Source: a virus
DNA: 55,298 nt
Direction: 5' to 3' (one strand)
IMG/VR virus record: IMGVR_UViG_3300030107_001856
Span: 1 to 55,298 of that record
Shown: in pieces, positions 22,170-31,899 of the stretch
How the letters are laid out: each line of letters starts with the position of its first letter
Position numbering within the stretch: the first letter of the stretch is position 1
The notes under the pieces: model-generated
Database searches by the model: none
What the model saw: the letters and a program-made list of their open reading frames with translations, nothing else
Told to the model about the DNA's origin: nothing
Translations under genes and position numbers: made by a program

Positions 22170-23135
22170 ATGACAACACAGGGAAATAAGGGCGATAGGG
22201 CTAGAAAAGTTGGTCGCAATAAAATTAGACAATTGGGCCTCGAACAACAGAGAAAAAATAGAGAAGCTGAGATAGCAAAAATAATAGAACAACTTGAACG
22301 CTATGAGGTATCTGGTATACGAAGAGTGCCTTTTGGAATTAAAAAAAGTAAAGATCAACTACTAAAAGAATTTAAAAATTTAATGGGCATAGATTACAAA
22401 AACTATAGGGGTATAACGCAAAGGTATTCTACAGAAGATAAAGGAACATCCAGATTTGATTTGCGTGGAAGAGGTAGAGGTTCAGAATTAGATGTAGGTA
22501 GAAATATACCTTTAACATCTTCTAAGCAAAAAAATAAAAAGCCCACTCAATTTTTAAATCAGAATAAACAAATAAATAAAGAAGAAAAATTAAAAGATTC
22601 TATTCCACGTAAAAAACCACTTTCTCCACCTATACCAAAACAAAACCCTAGAAGAACACCTAGCTTAGAAGAGACATTAAGAAAAAATCCAAAATTTAAA
22701 AAGGTAATGGATAATCAAATTATACAAAGATTCAACTACCCTGAAGCAGGAGATGACTCTTTTGAAGACGGACCACAAGCACCTAGTATAAAAAAATTAA
22801 AAGAAGCCCCACTATCTGCTCCAGAAGATAGAAACATAATAGAGCAACTCGTAAGTAAACTACTAGGCCGTGATATAAAATTTGAAGACATACCCGATGA
22901 CGATCCAGAATTTGGACAGGGCGAAGGGGGCATAGAATATCCAGCAGGTAGACCCGACTTGCGTATGGGGGGCATGACCGCTAGATCGGGCGCGACAACT
23001 AAATTTAAGAAGCCACTTGGTATGAAGGGTGGTGGTGCTATTTCTAGTGCGGAAAGAAAACGCATTGCCAGAATAGTGCAAGACTACAAACAGAAGAAAG
23101 CTAGAAAATCTAATGGCAAAAGAACTAACAGATAG
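22170..23135 (+). CDS. Hypothetical basic protein upstream of terminase, 321 aa
   Basis: This highly charged, low-complexity protein is rich in Lys, Arg, Pro and Gln. A coiled-coil-like stretch at about 20-45 (KIRQLGLEQQRKNREAEIAK), a Pro-rich centre, and a Gly-rich segment near 265-290 (LRMGGMTARSGATTKFKKPLG) are visible. No enzyme motif is seen. Its end overlaps the terminase small-subunit start by 23 nt, so it belongs to the packaging operon. It may be a packaged or DNA-binding protein; function unknown. Confidence 0.6.
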   Translation: MTTQGNKGDRARKVGRNKIRQLGLEQQRKNREAEIAKIIEQLERYEVSGIRRVPFGIKKSKDQLLKEFKNLMGIDYKNYRGITQRYSTEDKGTSRFDLRGRGRGSELDVGRNIPLTSSKQKNKKPTQFLNQNKQINKEEKLKDSIPRKKPLSPPIPKQNPRRTPSLEETLRKNPKFKKVMDNQIIQRFNYPEAGDDSFEDGPQAPSIKKLKEAPLSAPEDRNIIEQLVSKLLGRDIKFEDIPDDDPEFGQGEGGIEYPAGRPDLRMGGMTARSGATTKFKKPLGMKGGGAISSAERKRIARIVQDYKQKKARKSNGKRTNR

Positions 23136-23517
23136 ACAGAGTACATTCCTAGACTGCTTGTTTGACGATGCCAATGGCAACATACGAACTGCTATGAAGA
23201 TTGCAGGGTATAGCGAAAACACTAAGACTAGCACCGTACTACAGACACTACAGAACGAGATAATAGATAGGACGCAAATGTATCTAGCGTCCAATGGGCC
23301 AATGGCAGCAATGGCAATGACAGGCGTACTAACTGACCCTACCGCTTTAGGTAATCGGGATAGGATATCAGCAGCCCGTGAAATTTTAGATAGAACGGGC
23401 ATAGTTAAAACAGAGAGAATAACAGTACAGGCTGAACCAGCAAGTATGATAATGTTCCCACCAAAGGCAAAGCCAAAGTATGACGAAGATGAGGAAGATG
23501 GAAGAAACACCCACTGA
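23113..23517 (+). CDS. terS: Terminase small subunit
   Basis: The 134-aa protein has the usual layout: LTDRQSTFLDCLFDD, then GNIRTAMKIAGYSENTKTSTVLQ as the helix-turn-helix that binds packaging sites, a middle helix, and NRDRISAAREILDRTGIVKTE as the oligomerisation helix. The acidic C-terminus (YDEDEEDGRNTH) is typical. It lies directly before the large subunit's operon neighbours. Assignment rests on pattern and position. Confidence 0.8.
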   Translation: MAKELTDRQSTFLDCLFDDANGNIRTAMKIAGYSENTKTSTVLQTLQNEIIDRTQMYLASNGPMAAMAMTGVLTDPTALGNRDRISAAREILDRTGIVKTERITVQAEPASMIMFPPKAKPKYDEDEEDGRNTH

Positions 23518-23917
23518 AAACACTTGGAGGCCCGTAGTACGTAAGAGCCGACAGATACCGTTTGGGTATAAGGCTGATTTAAATGACGATACTATACTGT
23601 TGCCTATACAGGAGCAATTAGATGCATTACTTGAGGCTAAAGAGTATTTGAAAACGTGTAGTTATAGGGAGGTTTCTAGATGGTTATCTGCTAAAACGGG
23701 AAGGACTATAACGCATCAGGCACTACACAAATTAATAACAAAAGAAAGAGATAGACAGAATGCAGTCCAATCGTACAGACATTATGCCTCCAAAGCGAAA
23801 GAGTACGCCGAAAAGGAAAAGAGCATCCAAGAAAAAATCCTCTACGCTTCAGTTGAACAAAGAGGTGATAGAATCGACACCAGTTGGGCAGACGGACTCT
23901 TATCCTCCCAAGGTTAA
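23480..23917 (+). CDS. HTH-containing packaging-region protein, 145 aa
   Basis: The protein has PFGYKADLNDDTILLPI, then YLKTCSYREVSRWLSAKTGRTITHQALHKLI, a clear helix-turn-helix of the sort found in phage proteins preceding the large terminase. The C-terminal third is basic and helical. ATGs at 23480, 23489 and 23498 are possible; the last has GAGGAAG in front of it. It overlaps terS at its start and the terL N-terminus by over 130 nt at its end. It may assist DNA recognition in packaging. Confidence 0.65.
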   Translation: MTKMRKMEETPTENTWRPVVRKSRQIPFGYKADLNDDTILLPIQEQLDALLEAKEYLKTCSYREVSRWLSAKTGRTITHQALHKLITKERDRQNAVQSYRHYASKAKEYAEKEKSIQEKILYASVEQRGDRIDTSWADGLLSSQG

Positions 23918-25337
23918 GGAACCTGTAGAGCAAGAACAAGACCCTAATAGAATACAGATAAACAAAGGCCCACAAGAAAGTTTTATAAATGCACCAGAGC
24001 GAGAGGTATTGTATGGTGGTGCTGCGGGGGGAGGTAAAAGTTTTGCGCTATTAATAGACCCACTAAGATACTGTCAGTATCCTGATCATAGCGCACTTAT
24101 ACTTAGGAGAACAAATGACGAACTTAGGGAACTTATTCACAAATCTACTGAATTATATCCGAAGTTTTATCGTGGGGCCAAATGGTCTGAAAGAAAAAGC
24201 CAATGGACTTTCCCTTCGGGTGCGAGAATTTGGCTCACGTACTTGGAACAGGATAAAGACGTATTGCGTTACCAAGGTCAGAGCTTTTCGTACGTGGGTT
24301 TCGATGAGCTTACGCAGTATCCTACATCGTTTCCGTGGGATTATCTCAGGTCGAGATTGAGGTCAACAAACCCTGAGATAGATGTATATATGAGAGCTAC
24401 TACAAACCCAGGAGGGCCAGGACATTCATGGGTTAAGAAGATGTTTATAGATCCATCAACCCCAAACAAATCGTTTTGGGCTAGAGATCCTGAAACAAAG
24501 GAGGTACTAAAGTACCCGAAAGGTCACACTAGAGCAGGAGAGCCATTATTCCAAAGAAGGTTTATACCTGCTAGTTTAAAAGATAATCCATATCTATATA
24601 ACACAGGTGACTATGAAACAATGTTGTTGTCTCTGCCAGAGGTACAAAGAAAACAATTACTATACGGAAGTTGGGATATTGCAGAGGGTGCTGCGTTTAC
24701 AGAGTTTGACAGAAAGACCCACGTAATAGAGCCGTATGACATACCTAGTGGGTGGAGAAAATTTAGGGCGTGTGACTATGGTTATGGTTCTTATTCTGCT
24801 GTTCTTTGGTTTGCTGTTACGCCAGATGATACGTTGGTTGTGTACAGGGAGTTGTACGTAAGAAAAGTTTTAGCAGTAGAGTTGGCTAGAATTATATTGA
24901 ATTTAGAAAGCCAAGATGGTAAAATGGCGTATGGTGTTTTAGACTCCTCTTGTTGGCATAAAAGAGGGGATACAGGCCCTAGTCTAGCGGAGCAAATGAT
25001 ACTAGAGGGTTGTAAGTTTAGGCCATCAGATAGAAGTAGAGGTAGTAGGGTAAGTGGTAAAAACGAAATACACAGACTACTACGTGTAGACGAAGACACT
25101 GACATGGCTGGTATACAGATATTTAATACGTGTACAAATTTAATTGCACAATTACCTATCTTGCCATTAGACAAGAGAAACCCAGAGGATATTGACACAC
25201 ACTCAGAAGACCACCTATACGATGCACTAAGATACGGAATACAATCTAGACCAGTGCCTAGAAATATATTTGATCTAGATCCTTCAACATCAGGCAAAGA
25301 GGCATTTAAACCTGCTGATGCAGTATTTGGATATTAA
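23784..25337 (+). CDS. terL: Terminase large subunit
   Basis: The ATPase and nuclease motor pumps DNA into the procapsid. Counting from the ATG at 23784 (an upstream ATG lies at 23760), Walker A is GGAAGGGKS at 78-86, Walker B is YVGFDE with D174-E175, the coupling motif is ATTNPGG, and the nuclease acids are D331 (ACDYGYG), D387 (VLDSS) and D476/D480 (DHLYDALRY). The first 45 residues are extremely basic and of low complexity, and their DNA is shared with the preceding HTH gene in another frame, so the N-terminus is unusual. The family is the Terminase_6/T4-gp17 type nuclease fold. Confidence 0.95.
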   Translation: MPPKRKSTPKRKRASKKKSSTLQLNKEVIESTPVGQTDSYPPKVKEPVEQEQDPNRIQINKGPQESFINAPEREVLYGGAAGGGKSFALLIDPLRYCQYPDHSALILRRTNDELRELIHKSTELYPKFYRGAKWSERKSQWTFPSGARIWLTYLEQDKDVLRYQGQSFSYVGFDELTQYPTSFPWDYLRSRLRSTNPEIDVYMRATTNPGGPGHSWVKKMFIDPSTPNKSFWARDPETKEVLKYPKGHTRAGEPLFQRRFIPASLKDNPYLYNTGDYETMLLSLPEVQRKQLLYGSWDIAEGAAFTEFDRKTHVIEPYDIPSGWRKFRACDYGYGSYSAVLWFAVTPDDTLVVYRELYVRKVLAVELARIILNLESQDGKMAYGVLDSSCWHKRGDTGPSLAEQMILEGCKFRPSDRSRGSRVSGKNEIHRLLRVDEDTDMAGIQIFNTCTNLIAQLPILPLDKRNPEDIDTHSEDHLYDALRYGIQSRPVPRNIFDLDPSTSGKEAFKPADAVFGY

Positions 25338-25350
25338 GAGAAGGTAAAGA

Positions 25351-27507
25351 ATGACTGACGAAACACAATTTTTAGAAGACAGTACCAGTTCTTATTTAGA
25401 AGATGGTAGTCAAGAAACTGAAGATGCTTCGGGTATAACTGACCACATATACAAATTATTTTCTAGGGCAGAAGATGCAAAGTATCAGGAGGAGTCAAAC
25501 TGGATACGTGCGTACAAAAACTATAGGGGCATATACTCTCCTGATGTACAGTTTACTGAGGCAGAAAAGTCTCGCGTATTTATAAAAGTAACAAAGACAA
25601 AAGTGTTAGCAGCATACAGTCAATTAGTAGATGTATTACTTGCTAACAATGAGTTTCCTCTATCCATTGAGCCAACAACTTTACCAGAGGGCGTTGCAGA
25701 AACTGTAAACTTTGATCCTAACGAACCTAAAGATGTAGATGTTGGTGAGATGCCAAAAGATCTATACGGCTACGAGGGTGACGGTAAAGTTTTACCTGCT
25801 GGTGCTACAGAGTTAAATGAGCTATCAGAAAAACTAGGCCCACTAAAAGATATACTAGAAGATGTAGACATTTTAAAAGAAGGATTTGGCATAACGCAAT
25901 CTGCTGTCAACTTTCATCCTGCAATGGTAGCTGCAAAGATGATGGAGAAGCAGATAAAAGATCAGCTAGAAGAGTCTGACGCTAGTATGCATCTAAGAAA
26001 CACTGCATTTGAGTGCGCTCTGTTTGGTACTGGTGTACTCAAAGGGCCATTTGCTACAACTAAAGAGTATGCAAACTGGAACGATGAGGGAGAATACGAT
26101 CCAACAATTAAGACAGTTCCTAAAGTATCCTATGTTTCTGCTTGGAACTTTTACCCTGACCCTGACGCATCTAACATGGAAGAGTGCGACTACGTAATAG
26201 AGCGTCACAAACTTACCAAGACACAATTAAGAAATCTACGAACCAGACCCTTCTTTAGAGAAGAGGCAATTGCAGAGGCAATAGATATAGGCCAAAACTA
26301 CAACATCAAGTGGTGGGAGTCTAGCCTACTTGATTCTCAAGACGAAGAAAGTTCCCGTGGATATGACACATATAGATACGAGGCCCTAGAATATTGGGGC
26401 GTAATGGACAGAGAGCTTGTAGAAGAATCTGGCATAGAAATACCAGAAGACTATGAAGACGTAAATGAACTACAGGTAAACGTGTGGATATGTAATGGCG
26501 AAGTGCTACGGTTTGTGGTCAATCCATTCCTACCAAAGCGCATACCATACTGCGCTGTTCCGTATGAAGTAAACCCATATGCTTTCTTTGGCATTGGGGT
26601 TGGTGAAAACATGGACGATACACAGACACTAATGAATGGTTTTATGCGTATGGCAGTAGATAATGCAGTCTTGTCAGGTAACTTACTTATAGAGGTTGAT
26701 GAAACAAACCTAACCCCAGGACAGGATCTTACAGTATATCCAGGAAAAGTATTTAGAAGACAGGGGGGTGCGCCTGGACAGGCTATATTTGGCACTAAGT
26801 TTCCTAACGTAAGTAACGAAAATATGCAGTTGTTTGACAAGGCCAGAGTGTTAGCTGACGAGTCAACGGGCATACCATCCTTCTCACATGGGCAGACAGG
26901 TGTTACAGGGGTAGGTAGAACGGCAGCTGGTATCTCTATGTTGATGGGGGCCGCAGCAGGTTCTGTAAAAACGGTTGTCAAAAACTTTGATGACTATATG
27001 CTACGCCCATTAGGTCAGGCTATGTTTGCATTCAATATGCAGTTTAACTACAACAAAGATATAAAAGGTGACCTAGAAGTTAAGGCTAGGGGATTAGAAA
27101 GCCTAATGCAAAATGAGGTAAGATCACAACGCCTCATGTCTTTCTTGCAGATAACTAGTAATCCTGTACTTGCACCGTTTGCTAAGTTTCCTTACATAAT
27201 ACGAGAGATAGCTAAGTCGATGATGCTAGATCCTAACAAAGTTACTAATACTCCAGAAGAAATGTTGAGGCAAACATACTTGATGCAACAACAACAGCAA
27301 GGGCAACCACAACAACAGCAAGGCGAAATGGATATGACAGGTGCAGGTAATGCTAACATAGGTGTAGGAGGAGTACCAGTACCAGGAGAACCACAGTTCT
27401 CAGGTAACCCACAACAAGCACCACAACAAGCACCTCCACAACAACAACAACAACAGATGCAACAACCACCACCTGATGCTGGGTTACCCCCAGGATTATT
27501 ACAATAA
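25351..27507 (+). CDS. Portal protein, 718 aa
   Basis: The portal forms the ring through which DNA enters. Position directly after terL, length, and the segments SNWIRAYKNYRGIY, FIKVTKTKVLAAYSQLVDVL, EYWGVMDRE, YCAVPYEVNPYAFFGIGVGENMDDTQTLMNGFMRMAVDN and GVGRTAAGISMLMGAAAGSVK all fit podovirus portals of the long type. The final 90 residues are low complexity, rich in Gln, Pro and Gly, coded by repeated CAA/CCA codons. Start follows an AGAAGGT site. Confidence 0.88.
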   Translation: MTDETQFLEDSTSSYLEDGSQETEDASGITDHIYKLFSRAEDAKYQEESNWIRAYKNYRGIYSPDVQFTEAEKSRVFIKVTKTKVLAAYSQLVDVLLANNEFPLSIEPTTLPEGVAETVNFDPNEPKDVDVGEMPKDLYGYEGDGKVLPAGATELNELSEKLGPLKDILEDVDILKEGFGITQSAVNFHPAMVAAKMMEKQIKDQLEESDASMHLRNTAFECALFGTGVLKGPFATTKEYANWNDEGEYDPTIKTVPKVSYVSAWNFYPDPDASNMEECDYVIERHKLTKTQLRNLRTRPFFREEAIAEAIDIGQNYNIKWWESSLLDSQDEESSRGYDTYRYEALEYWGVMDRELVEESGIEIPEDYEDVNELQVNVWICNGEVLRFVVNPFLPKRIPYCAVPYEVNPYAFFGIGVGENMDDTQTLMNGFMRMAVDNAVLSGNLLIEVDETNLTPGQDLTVYPGKVFRRQGGAPGQAIFGTKFPNVSNENMQLFDKARVLADESTGIPSFSHGQTGVTGVGRTAAGISMLMGAAAGSVKTVVKNFDDYMLRPLGQAMFAFNMQFNYNKDIKGDLEVKARGLESLMQNEVRSQRLMSFLQITSNPVLAPFAKFPYIIREIAKSMMLDPNKVTNTPEEMLRQTYLMQQQQQGQPQQQQGEMDMTGAGNANIGVGGVPVPGEPQFSGNPQQAPQQAPPQQQQQQMQQPPPDAGLPPGLLQ

Positions 27508-27713
27508 TGGAGTACAAAAAACTACGGGATATAGTTACGCATCCTCGATATGAAGAATTAGAAAAGCACATAAGTTACATGAGAGAAAGGGCTGTTGCTA
27601 ATCTTTCATATGCAGATGCTCCTGTAGAAATACACAGGTATCAAGGCCAGATATCCATATTAGATCAGCTATTAAAGCTAAAGGCTAATGTTATAAATGA
27701 TGGGAAAAAATAA
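27507..27713 (+). CDS. Hypothetical protein, 68 aa
   Basis: This helical protein starts MEYKKLRDIVTHPRYEELEKHI and contains VEIHRYQGQISILDQLLKLK. Small proteins with this pattern often follow the portal gene in marine podoviruses; their role is unknown. The ATG overlaps the portal stop (TAATG) and its end overlaps the next gene, giving translational coupling. Confidence 0.65.
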   Translation: MEYKKLRDIVTHPRYEELEKHISYMRERAVANLSYADAPVEIHRYQGQISILDQLLKLKANVINDGKK

Positions 27714-29118
27714 CATGATGAATGAAGAACCAGAAAACGAAGTACCATTTGGCTCTTTAGAAGAAGAAGTAGCTGACGATATACCTGTTATGTTATCAGA
27801 GGGTGAGTACGTAATACCTGCTGACGTTGTAAGATACTGGGGCCTAAAACACCTTGAAGAAATGCGTATGATGGCAAAGTGTGGTCTTATGTCTATGCAA
27901 CAGGATGGTAGATTACATATGGTAGATGAAGAGGGTGAGCCTGTTGAGACAGATATGCCAGAAGCACCACAGATAGAAGTTGTAGAGATAGATATACAGG
28001 CAATGCAAGATGATATGTCCGAAGAAGACGAAGACGAAGATGATGATGACGATATGGACAGACAAATGGAAATGTTTGAAGATAACGTAATAGAAGTAGA
28101 CTTTGATGGTAAGGATGAGGAAGATATATTAATGTTGAACGGTGGTGGAAGTGTAGGTGGTGATGGGCCAGCAGATGGTCAAGGTGATGATGTAGAGGAC
28201 AAAGATGAAGATGTTGGAACAGGAGATACAGGAACAGGTGGTGTTGGAGATACCGCTACAGAAGCCTCAGAAGCAGGAATAGCAGGTATTGCTGGAACAA
28301 ACCCAATAGGAGGAAGAGGAACTGATGGTATGTCAGATGACACTGCCGAAGACCCTGAAGTAAATCCTGGTAAAGATGCATCTGTAGCAGGGGCTAATGT
28401 TTCTGGAGTAGAAGAAGCAGCAGCAATATCTTCTTTAGTAAATAATATGACTAAAGCAGAAGCATCAAGAGCAAAAGCATATGGTGTTTTTAACACTCCA
28501 GAGTTAGTAGACAAACTAGGGTTAAAATCAAATGAAGATAGAGAAAAAGATATCGATGCCATACAAGAAGCTAGACACGCAAACAATCCTACAAGCAATC
28601 AAATGGATTTAAATGCTCTTACAGAAAAAGGTTTCCAAACAGAAAACCCAGGAGTTGTAGGAGTAACTAACGCATTAGCAGGTACATTAGCTTCAATAAA
28701 CCCTGCAATAGCAGCAACTTTAGCGGTAGGAAATATTGTAAATGCAGCGACAGGAAGAGAAACAATTGCTGGTTTTGGTGTTCCATCCATAGTAGGTGAG
28801 GTTTTTGGATTAGGAGAAACTTCAATAGCACAAGCCATAGGCGAACAACTATCTGGACTTGCACAAGATGTAGTTGATTTTTCTGAAACAGTTCCTGGTA
28901 ATATAGAAGATACAATAGATGCAGGTGTAGAAGCAGGAAAAGAAGTAGGTAGCTCTGATGACGATCAACAAAAAAGACAAACAGAATTACCTGATATGAC
29001 AAAACTTCTTAGCCTTACTACACAGTTACAAGGCATAGACACAAGAGTACCAATTAGAAATAGTTTAATGTCACAGGCTATAAATAATAATAGAGCCTCA
29101 CAACCAGTAACTACATGA
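27697..29118 (+). CDS. Acidic head-region protein, 473 aa
   Basis: An ATG at 27715 may be the true start as it follows the previous stop. The N-terminus has VMLSEGEYVIPADVVRYWGLKHLEEMR and a GLMSM...GRLHMVDEEGE segment, a motif set I recall from T7-like marine phages between portal and scaffold. Residues 105-150 are extremely acidic (poly-Asp/Glu), then come a Gly/Ala/Thr-rich repeat-poor linker and a hydrophobic Ala/Gly stretch near 320-360. It may be a head or ejection component; function is not established. Confidence 0.6.
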   Translation: MMGKNNMMNEEPENEVPFGSLEEEVADDIPVMLSEGEYVIPADVVRYWGLKHLEEMRMMAKCGLMSMQQDGRLHMVDEEGEPVETDMPEAPQIEVVEIDIQAMQDDMSEEDEDEDDDDDMDRQMEMFEDNVIEVDFDGKDEEDILMLNGGGSVGGDGPADGQGDDVEDKDEDVGTGDTGTGGVGDTATEASEAGIAGIAGTNPIGGRGTDGMSDDTAEDPEVNPGKDASVAGANVSGVEEAAAISSLVNNMTKAEASRAKAYGVFNTPELVDKLGLKSNEDREKDIDAIQEARHANNPTSNQMDLNALTEKGFQTENPGVVGVTNALAGTLASINPAIAATLAVGNIVNAATGRETIAGFGVPSIVGEVFGLGETSIAQAIGEQLSGLAQDVVDFSETVPGNIEDTIDAGVEAGKEVGSSDDDQQKRQTELPDMTKLLSLTTQLQGIDTRVPIRNSLMSQAINNNRASQPVTT

Positions 29119-29196
29119 CATTAATTATTACGGGCTACCCGATACCCCTTTCAAGGTGAAAGGCTACTTGAGGCCCCTGATGCTAGGAGAATACTA

Positions 29197-30069
29197 ATGG
29201 CAATCGAAGAACAAATCGAAGATACATCCAACATTAAAGGACACGTTGTAAATACCAAAAGAAAATACAAAAGAGACATAGACGAAGAGACAGAGCTAAA
29301 AAATTTACTGGCTCAACGAGAAGCCTTGACGCAAGAGCAAGAGGAAATAAAAGCAGATGAGGAAGAAAACGAAACCTTAGATGCTGAAGAACTCACGTTT
29401 AAGAAAAGGTATGGTGATCTACGTAGACACAATCAACGTGTACAGGACGAACACAAAAAGCAACTTAAAAAGTTACAGTCTCAAATAAATGACCTGACTA
29501 AAAAATCTGTAAATTTACCTAAGTCAGAAGCAGAGATTTCAGAGTGGTCTAAAAAATATCCAGACGTTGCAAAAATGATGGAGTCAATTGCAATTAAAAA
29601 GTCTGGAGAAATGTCAGATGATCTGCAAAAAGAAATGAAAGAACTACAGGAGATGCGTAAAAATGTAGTTCGTGAGAAAGCAGAGTCTGAATTAAAAACA
29701 TTTCACCCTGACTACGATAACATACGTAAAGACCCTGCCTTCCATGAGTGGGCATCCGTGCAACCAAAATGGGTGCAAGAAGCTCTTTACGAAAATGATA
29801 CAGACGCTTACGGTTGTGCAAAAGCAATTACGCTTTACAAAGCAGAAAGAAAAGCATTTAAAAAAACAAATACACCTACAAATGCAGCAGATAATGTATC
29901 TGTAAAGGGTACTCCTAAAGCAGACACTGGTGCAAATAAAAAAGGTGGGTTTAAAGAATCTGACGTTCAGAAAATGACAGGCAGAGAATATGAAGCAAAT
30001 GAAGAGGCAATTACGGCATCTATACGTAATGGTAGCTTTATTTACGACATTTCTGGTGCAGCAATGTAA
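29197..30069 (+). CDS. Scaffolding protein
   Basis: The protein of 290 aa is charged and mostly helical, with a long coiled-coil from about 40 to 170. It lies between portal region and major capsid protein, where scaffolds of T7/P22-like phages are found. A conserved-looking domain, FHPDYDNIRKDPAFHEWASVQPKWVQEALYEN, at about 170-205 is shared by many phage scaffold proteins. The C-terminus is basic, then has a small globular end suitable for coat binding. It directs procapsid assembly and is not expected in the mature head. Confidence 0.8.
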   Translation: MAIEEQIEDTSNIKGHVVNTKRKYKRDIDEETELKNLLAQREALTQEQEEIKADEEENETLDAEELTFKKRYGDLRRHNQRVQDEHKKQLKKLQSQINDLTKKSVNLPKSEAEISEWSKKYPDVAKMMESIAIKKSGEMSDDLQKEMKELQEMRKNVVREKAESELKTFHPDYDNIRKDPAFHEWASVQPKWVQEALYENDTDAYGCAKAITLYKAERKAFKKTNTPTNAADNVSVKGTPKADTGANKKGGFKESDVQKMTGREYEANEEAITASIRNGSFIYDISGAAM

Positions 30070-30076
30070 TTAAGTG

Positions 30077-30104
30077 TTGACAAAACATTTTAATTAAATA
30101 TAAC
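30077..30104 (+). promoter_or_regulatory. Promoter upstream of major capsid gene
   Basis: TTGACA (30077-30082) is followed after 16 nt by TATAAC (30099-30104), overlapping alternative AT-rich minus-10 boxes such as TATATA further on. It is in the 226-nt gap after the scaffold gene and would give extra capsid mRNA with a leader of about 185 nt, which contains a GGCTACC...GGCCCCT segment and a CCTC/GAGG hairpin. Confidence 0.7.
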
Positions 30105-30295
30105 TATATATCACTTGCATGATATGCCCCTGTTTAAAACAGCTACGTATATAAAAATGCAAAATCATATATATTTATAATAGAAGAAGAAGTAGGTTGG
30201 CTACCATTTTACTAGTTGGCCCCTCACGGTTAGAGGTCACCCACATATAGAAAATGCCCTGTACTTACGTGATATAAGCTATAACGGAGGAATCA

Positions 30296-31354
30296 ATGGC
30301 TTTTAAAACAGCTGCTGGTTACGGAAACCTCCCGAATGGTAACTTTTCACCTGTAATTTACAGTAAAAAAGTTCAGTCGGCTTTTCGTAAAACTAGCATT
30401 GCAGAAGATATCACCAACAGTGATTACTTTGGTGAGATCGCAAACTTCGGTGATACAGTGCGTATCATCAAAGAGCCTGAAATTACCGTTAAAGAGTATG
30501 CCCGTGGAACTCAAGTAACTCCACAGGATCTCGATGACGAAGATTTCACGCTCGTTGTGGACAAAGCAAACTACTTTGCTTTTAAAATAGATGACATCGA
30601 AGAAGCACATTCTCATGTGAACTTTGAGTCAATGGCAAGTGACCGTGCAGGTTACCGCCTAAAAGATCAGTTTGACCAAGAGGTATTAGGTTATCTTTCT
30701 GGCTTCAAACAGTCTGCAATAAACTCTGTTGCAGGTACAGCAAACGATGTTAAATCGGGTACAGATCCAATTGGTACTGTAGGATCAGATGGACTACTAT
30801 CTTCAATGTTACTTACTCATGGTGACTTTGCATCTGGTGGTACTGCTGCTAATTCAGTTGCCATATCTGCATCTAACTCTTCTGCTACTACTACTCCACT
30901 AGCAGTACTTAATCGTATGTCTAGACTTTTAGATCAGCAAAACGTAGACCGTGATGGTCGATGGGTTGTTGTTGATCCAATCTTTGCAGAAGAACTAAAC
31001 GATGAAAACTCTAAATTGCTAAGTAGCGATTTTTCTTCGGGAAATCCAGATATTCTACGTAATGGTAGAATTGTTTCTGGATTGATTCGTGGGTTCAGAG
31101 TTTATATGTCAAACAATCTACCGTCAGTAGGAACGGGTGCTGGAACAATCGCAACAGGTGGTTCTGGTTCTCACTTTGGCGTGATCGTTGCAGGACATGA
31201 CTCTGCTGTTGCTACTGCCTCGCAAGTAGAGAAAGTAGAAACATATCGTGACAACGACAGCTTTGCTGACATTGTTCGCGGTATGCATTTGTATGGACGC
31301 AAGATTCTTCGACCTGAAGCTCTTGTTCGTGCCAAATACAACTTGTACTCATAA
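30296..31354 (+). CDS. Major capsid protein
   Basis: This 352-aa shell protein is recognised by position after the scaffold, size, excellent AGGAGG site and pattern: N-terminal PVIYSKKVQSAFRK, IANFGDTVRI, YFAFKIDDIEEAHSHV, LNRMSRLLDQQNVDRDGRWVVVDP and a C-terminal FADIVRGMHLYGRKILRPEALV. These belong to the P22/T7-type HK97-fold coat group of marine podoviruses. Codon usage shifts slightly towards C-ending codons (for example TTC, AAC) compared with neighbours, as in highly expressed genes. Confidence 0.9.
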   Translation: MAFKTAAGYGNLPNGNFSPVIYSKKVQSAFRKTSIAEDITNSDYFGEIANFGDTVRIIKEPEITVKEYARGTQVTPQDLDDEDFTLVVDKANYFAFKIDDIEEAHSHVNFESMASDRAGYRLKDQFDQEVLGYLSGFKQSAINSVAGTANDVKSGTDPIGTVGSDGLLSSMLLTHGDFASGGTAANSVAISASNSSATTTPLAVLNRMSRLLDQQNVDRDGRWVVVDPIFAEELNDENSKLLSSDFSSGNPDILRNGRIVSGLIRGFRVYMSNNLPSVGTGAGTIATGGSGSHFGVIVAGHDSAVATASQVEKVETYRDNDSFADIVRGMHLYGRKILRPEALVRAKYNLYS

Positions 31355-31367
31355 GGGAGAATAGATC

Positions 31368-31892
31368 ATGGCAACATATGATATGACTAGCTCCGATACA
31401 GTTGGTGTTGGTGCTAATAGCATTGCAGCTTTACCATCAAAATTTGATAGCCACGTAGCATATACTATTGAGGCTACTTTAGATATTGATGATATGGTTC
31501 TAAAAGGATATTCTGGAGCAGATGGAGACATCTTTCAGCTTCTAGAAATTCCAGCAGGAGTCCTAGTTATCAATGCTGGTGCAGAAGTTATGAAGGTTTT
31601 CAATTCTTCTGTGACCGCAGACATAGACTTTGGTGAAGGAGATGATATTGTTGATGGTGCAGACGTAACATCAGCAGGTTTCTGTGCAGCAGGGTCTAAC
31701 GGTCAAACCAATGTTATTGGCACTGGTTCAGCTTCAACTTATACTCAATTTATGGCTTCTACAGACACAATTGATGTTAAGTTAGCAGGAGCAGCACCAA
31801 CAACAGGCAGACTTAGAGTTTACGCCGTTCTCGTTGATTGCAACGAACAGGGCGCGGAACCCGCAGCTGCCGCTAGGGATGCTCTAGCTTAA
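31368..31892 (+). CDS. Probable head decoration protein, 174 aa
   Basis: This Ala/Gly/Thr-rich beta protein starts 13 nt after the capsid gene behind a GGGAG site. Its centre (IFQLLEIPAGVLVINAGAEVMKVF and a later RLRVYAVLVDCNEQG) is typical of small structural proteins in marine phages. No enzymatic motif is seen. Position next to the coat gene and the terminator after it suggest a capsid decoration or stabilisation protein. Confidence 0.65.
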   Translation: MATYDMTSSDTVGVGANSIAALPSKFDSHVAYTIEATLDIDDMVLKGYSGADGDIFQLLEIPAGVLVINAGAEVMKVFNSSVTADIDFGEGDDIVDGADVTSAGFCAAGSNGQTNVIGTGSASTYTQFMASTDTIDVKLAGAAPTTGRLRVYAVLVDCNEQGAEPAAAARDALA

Positions 31893-31899
31893 TTGATTT

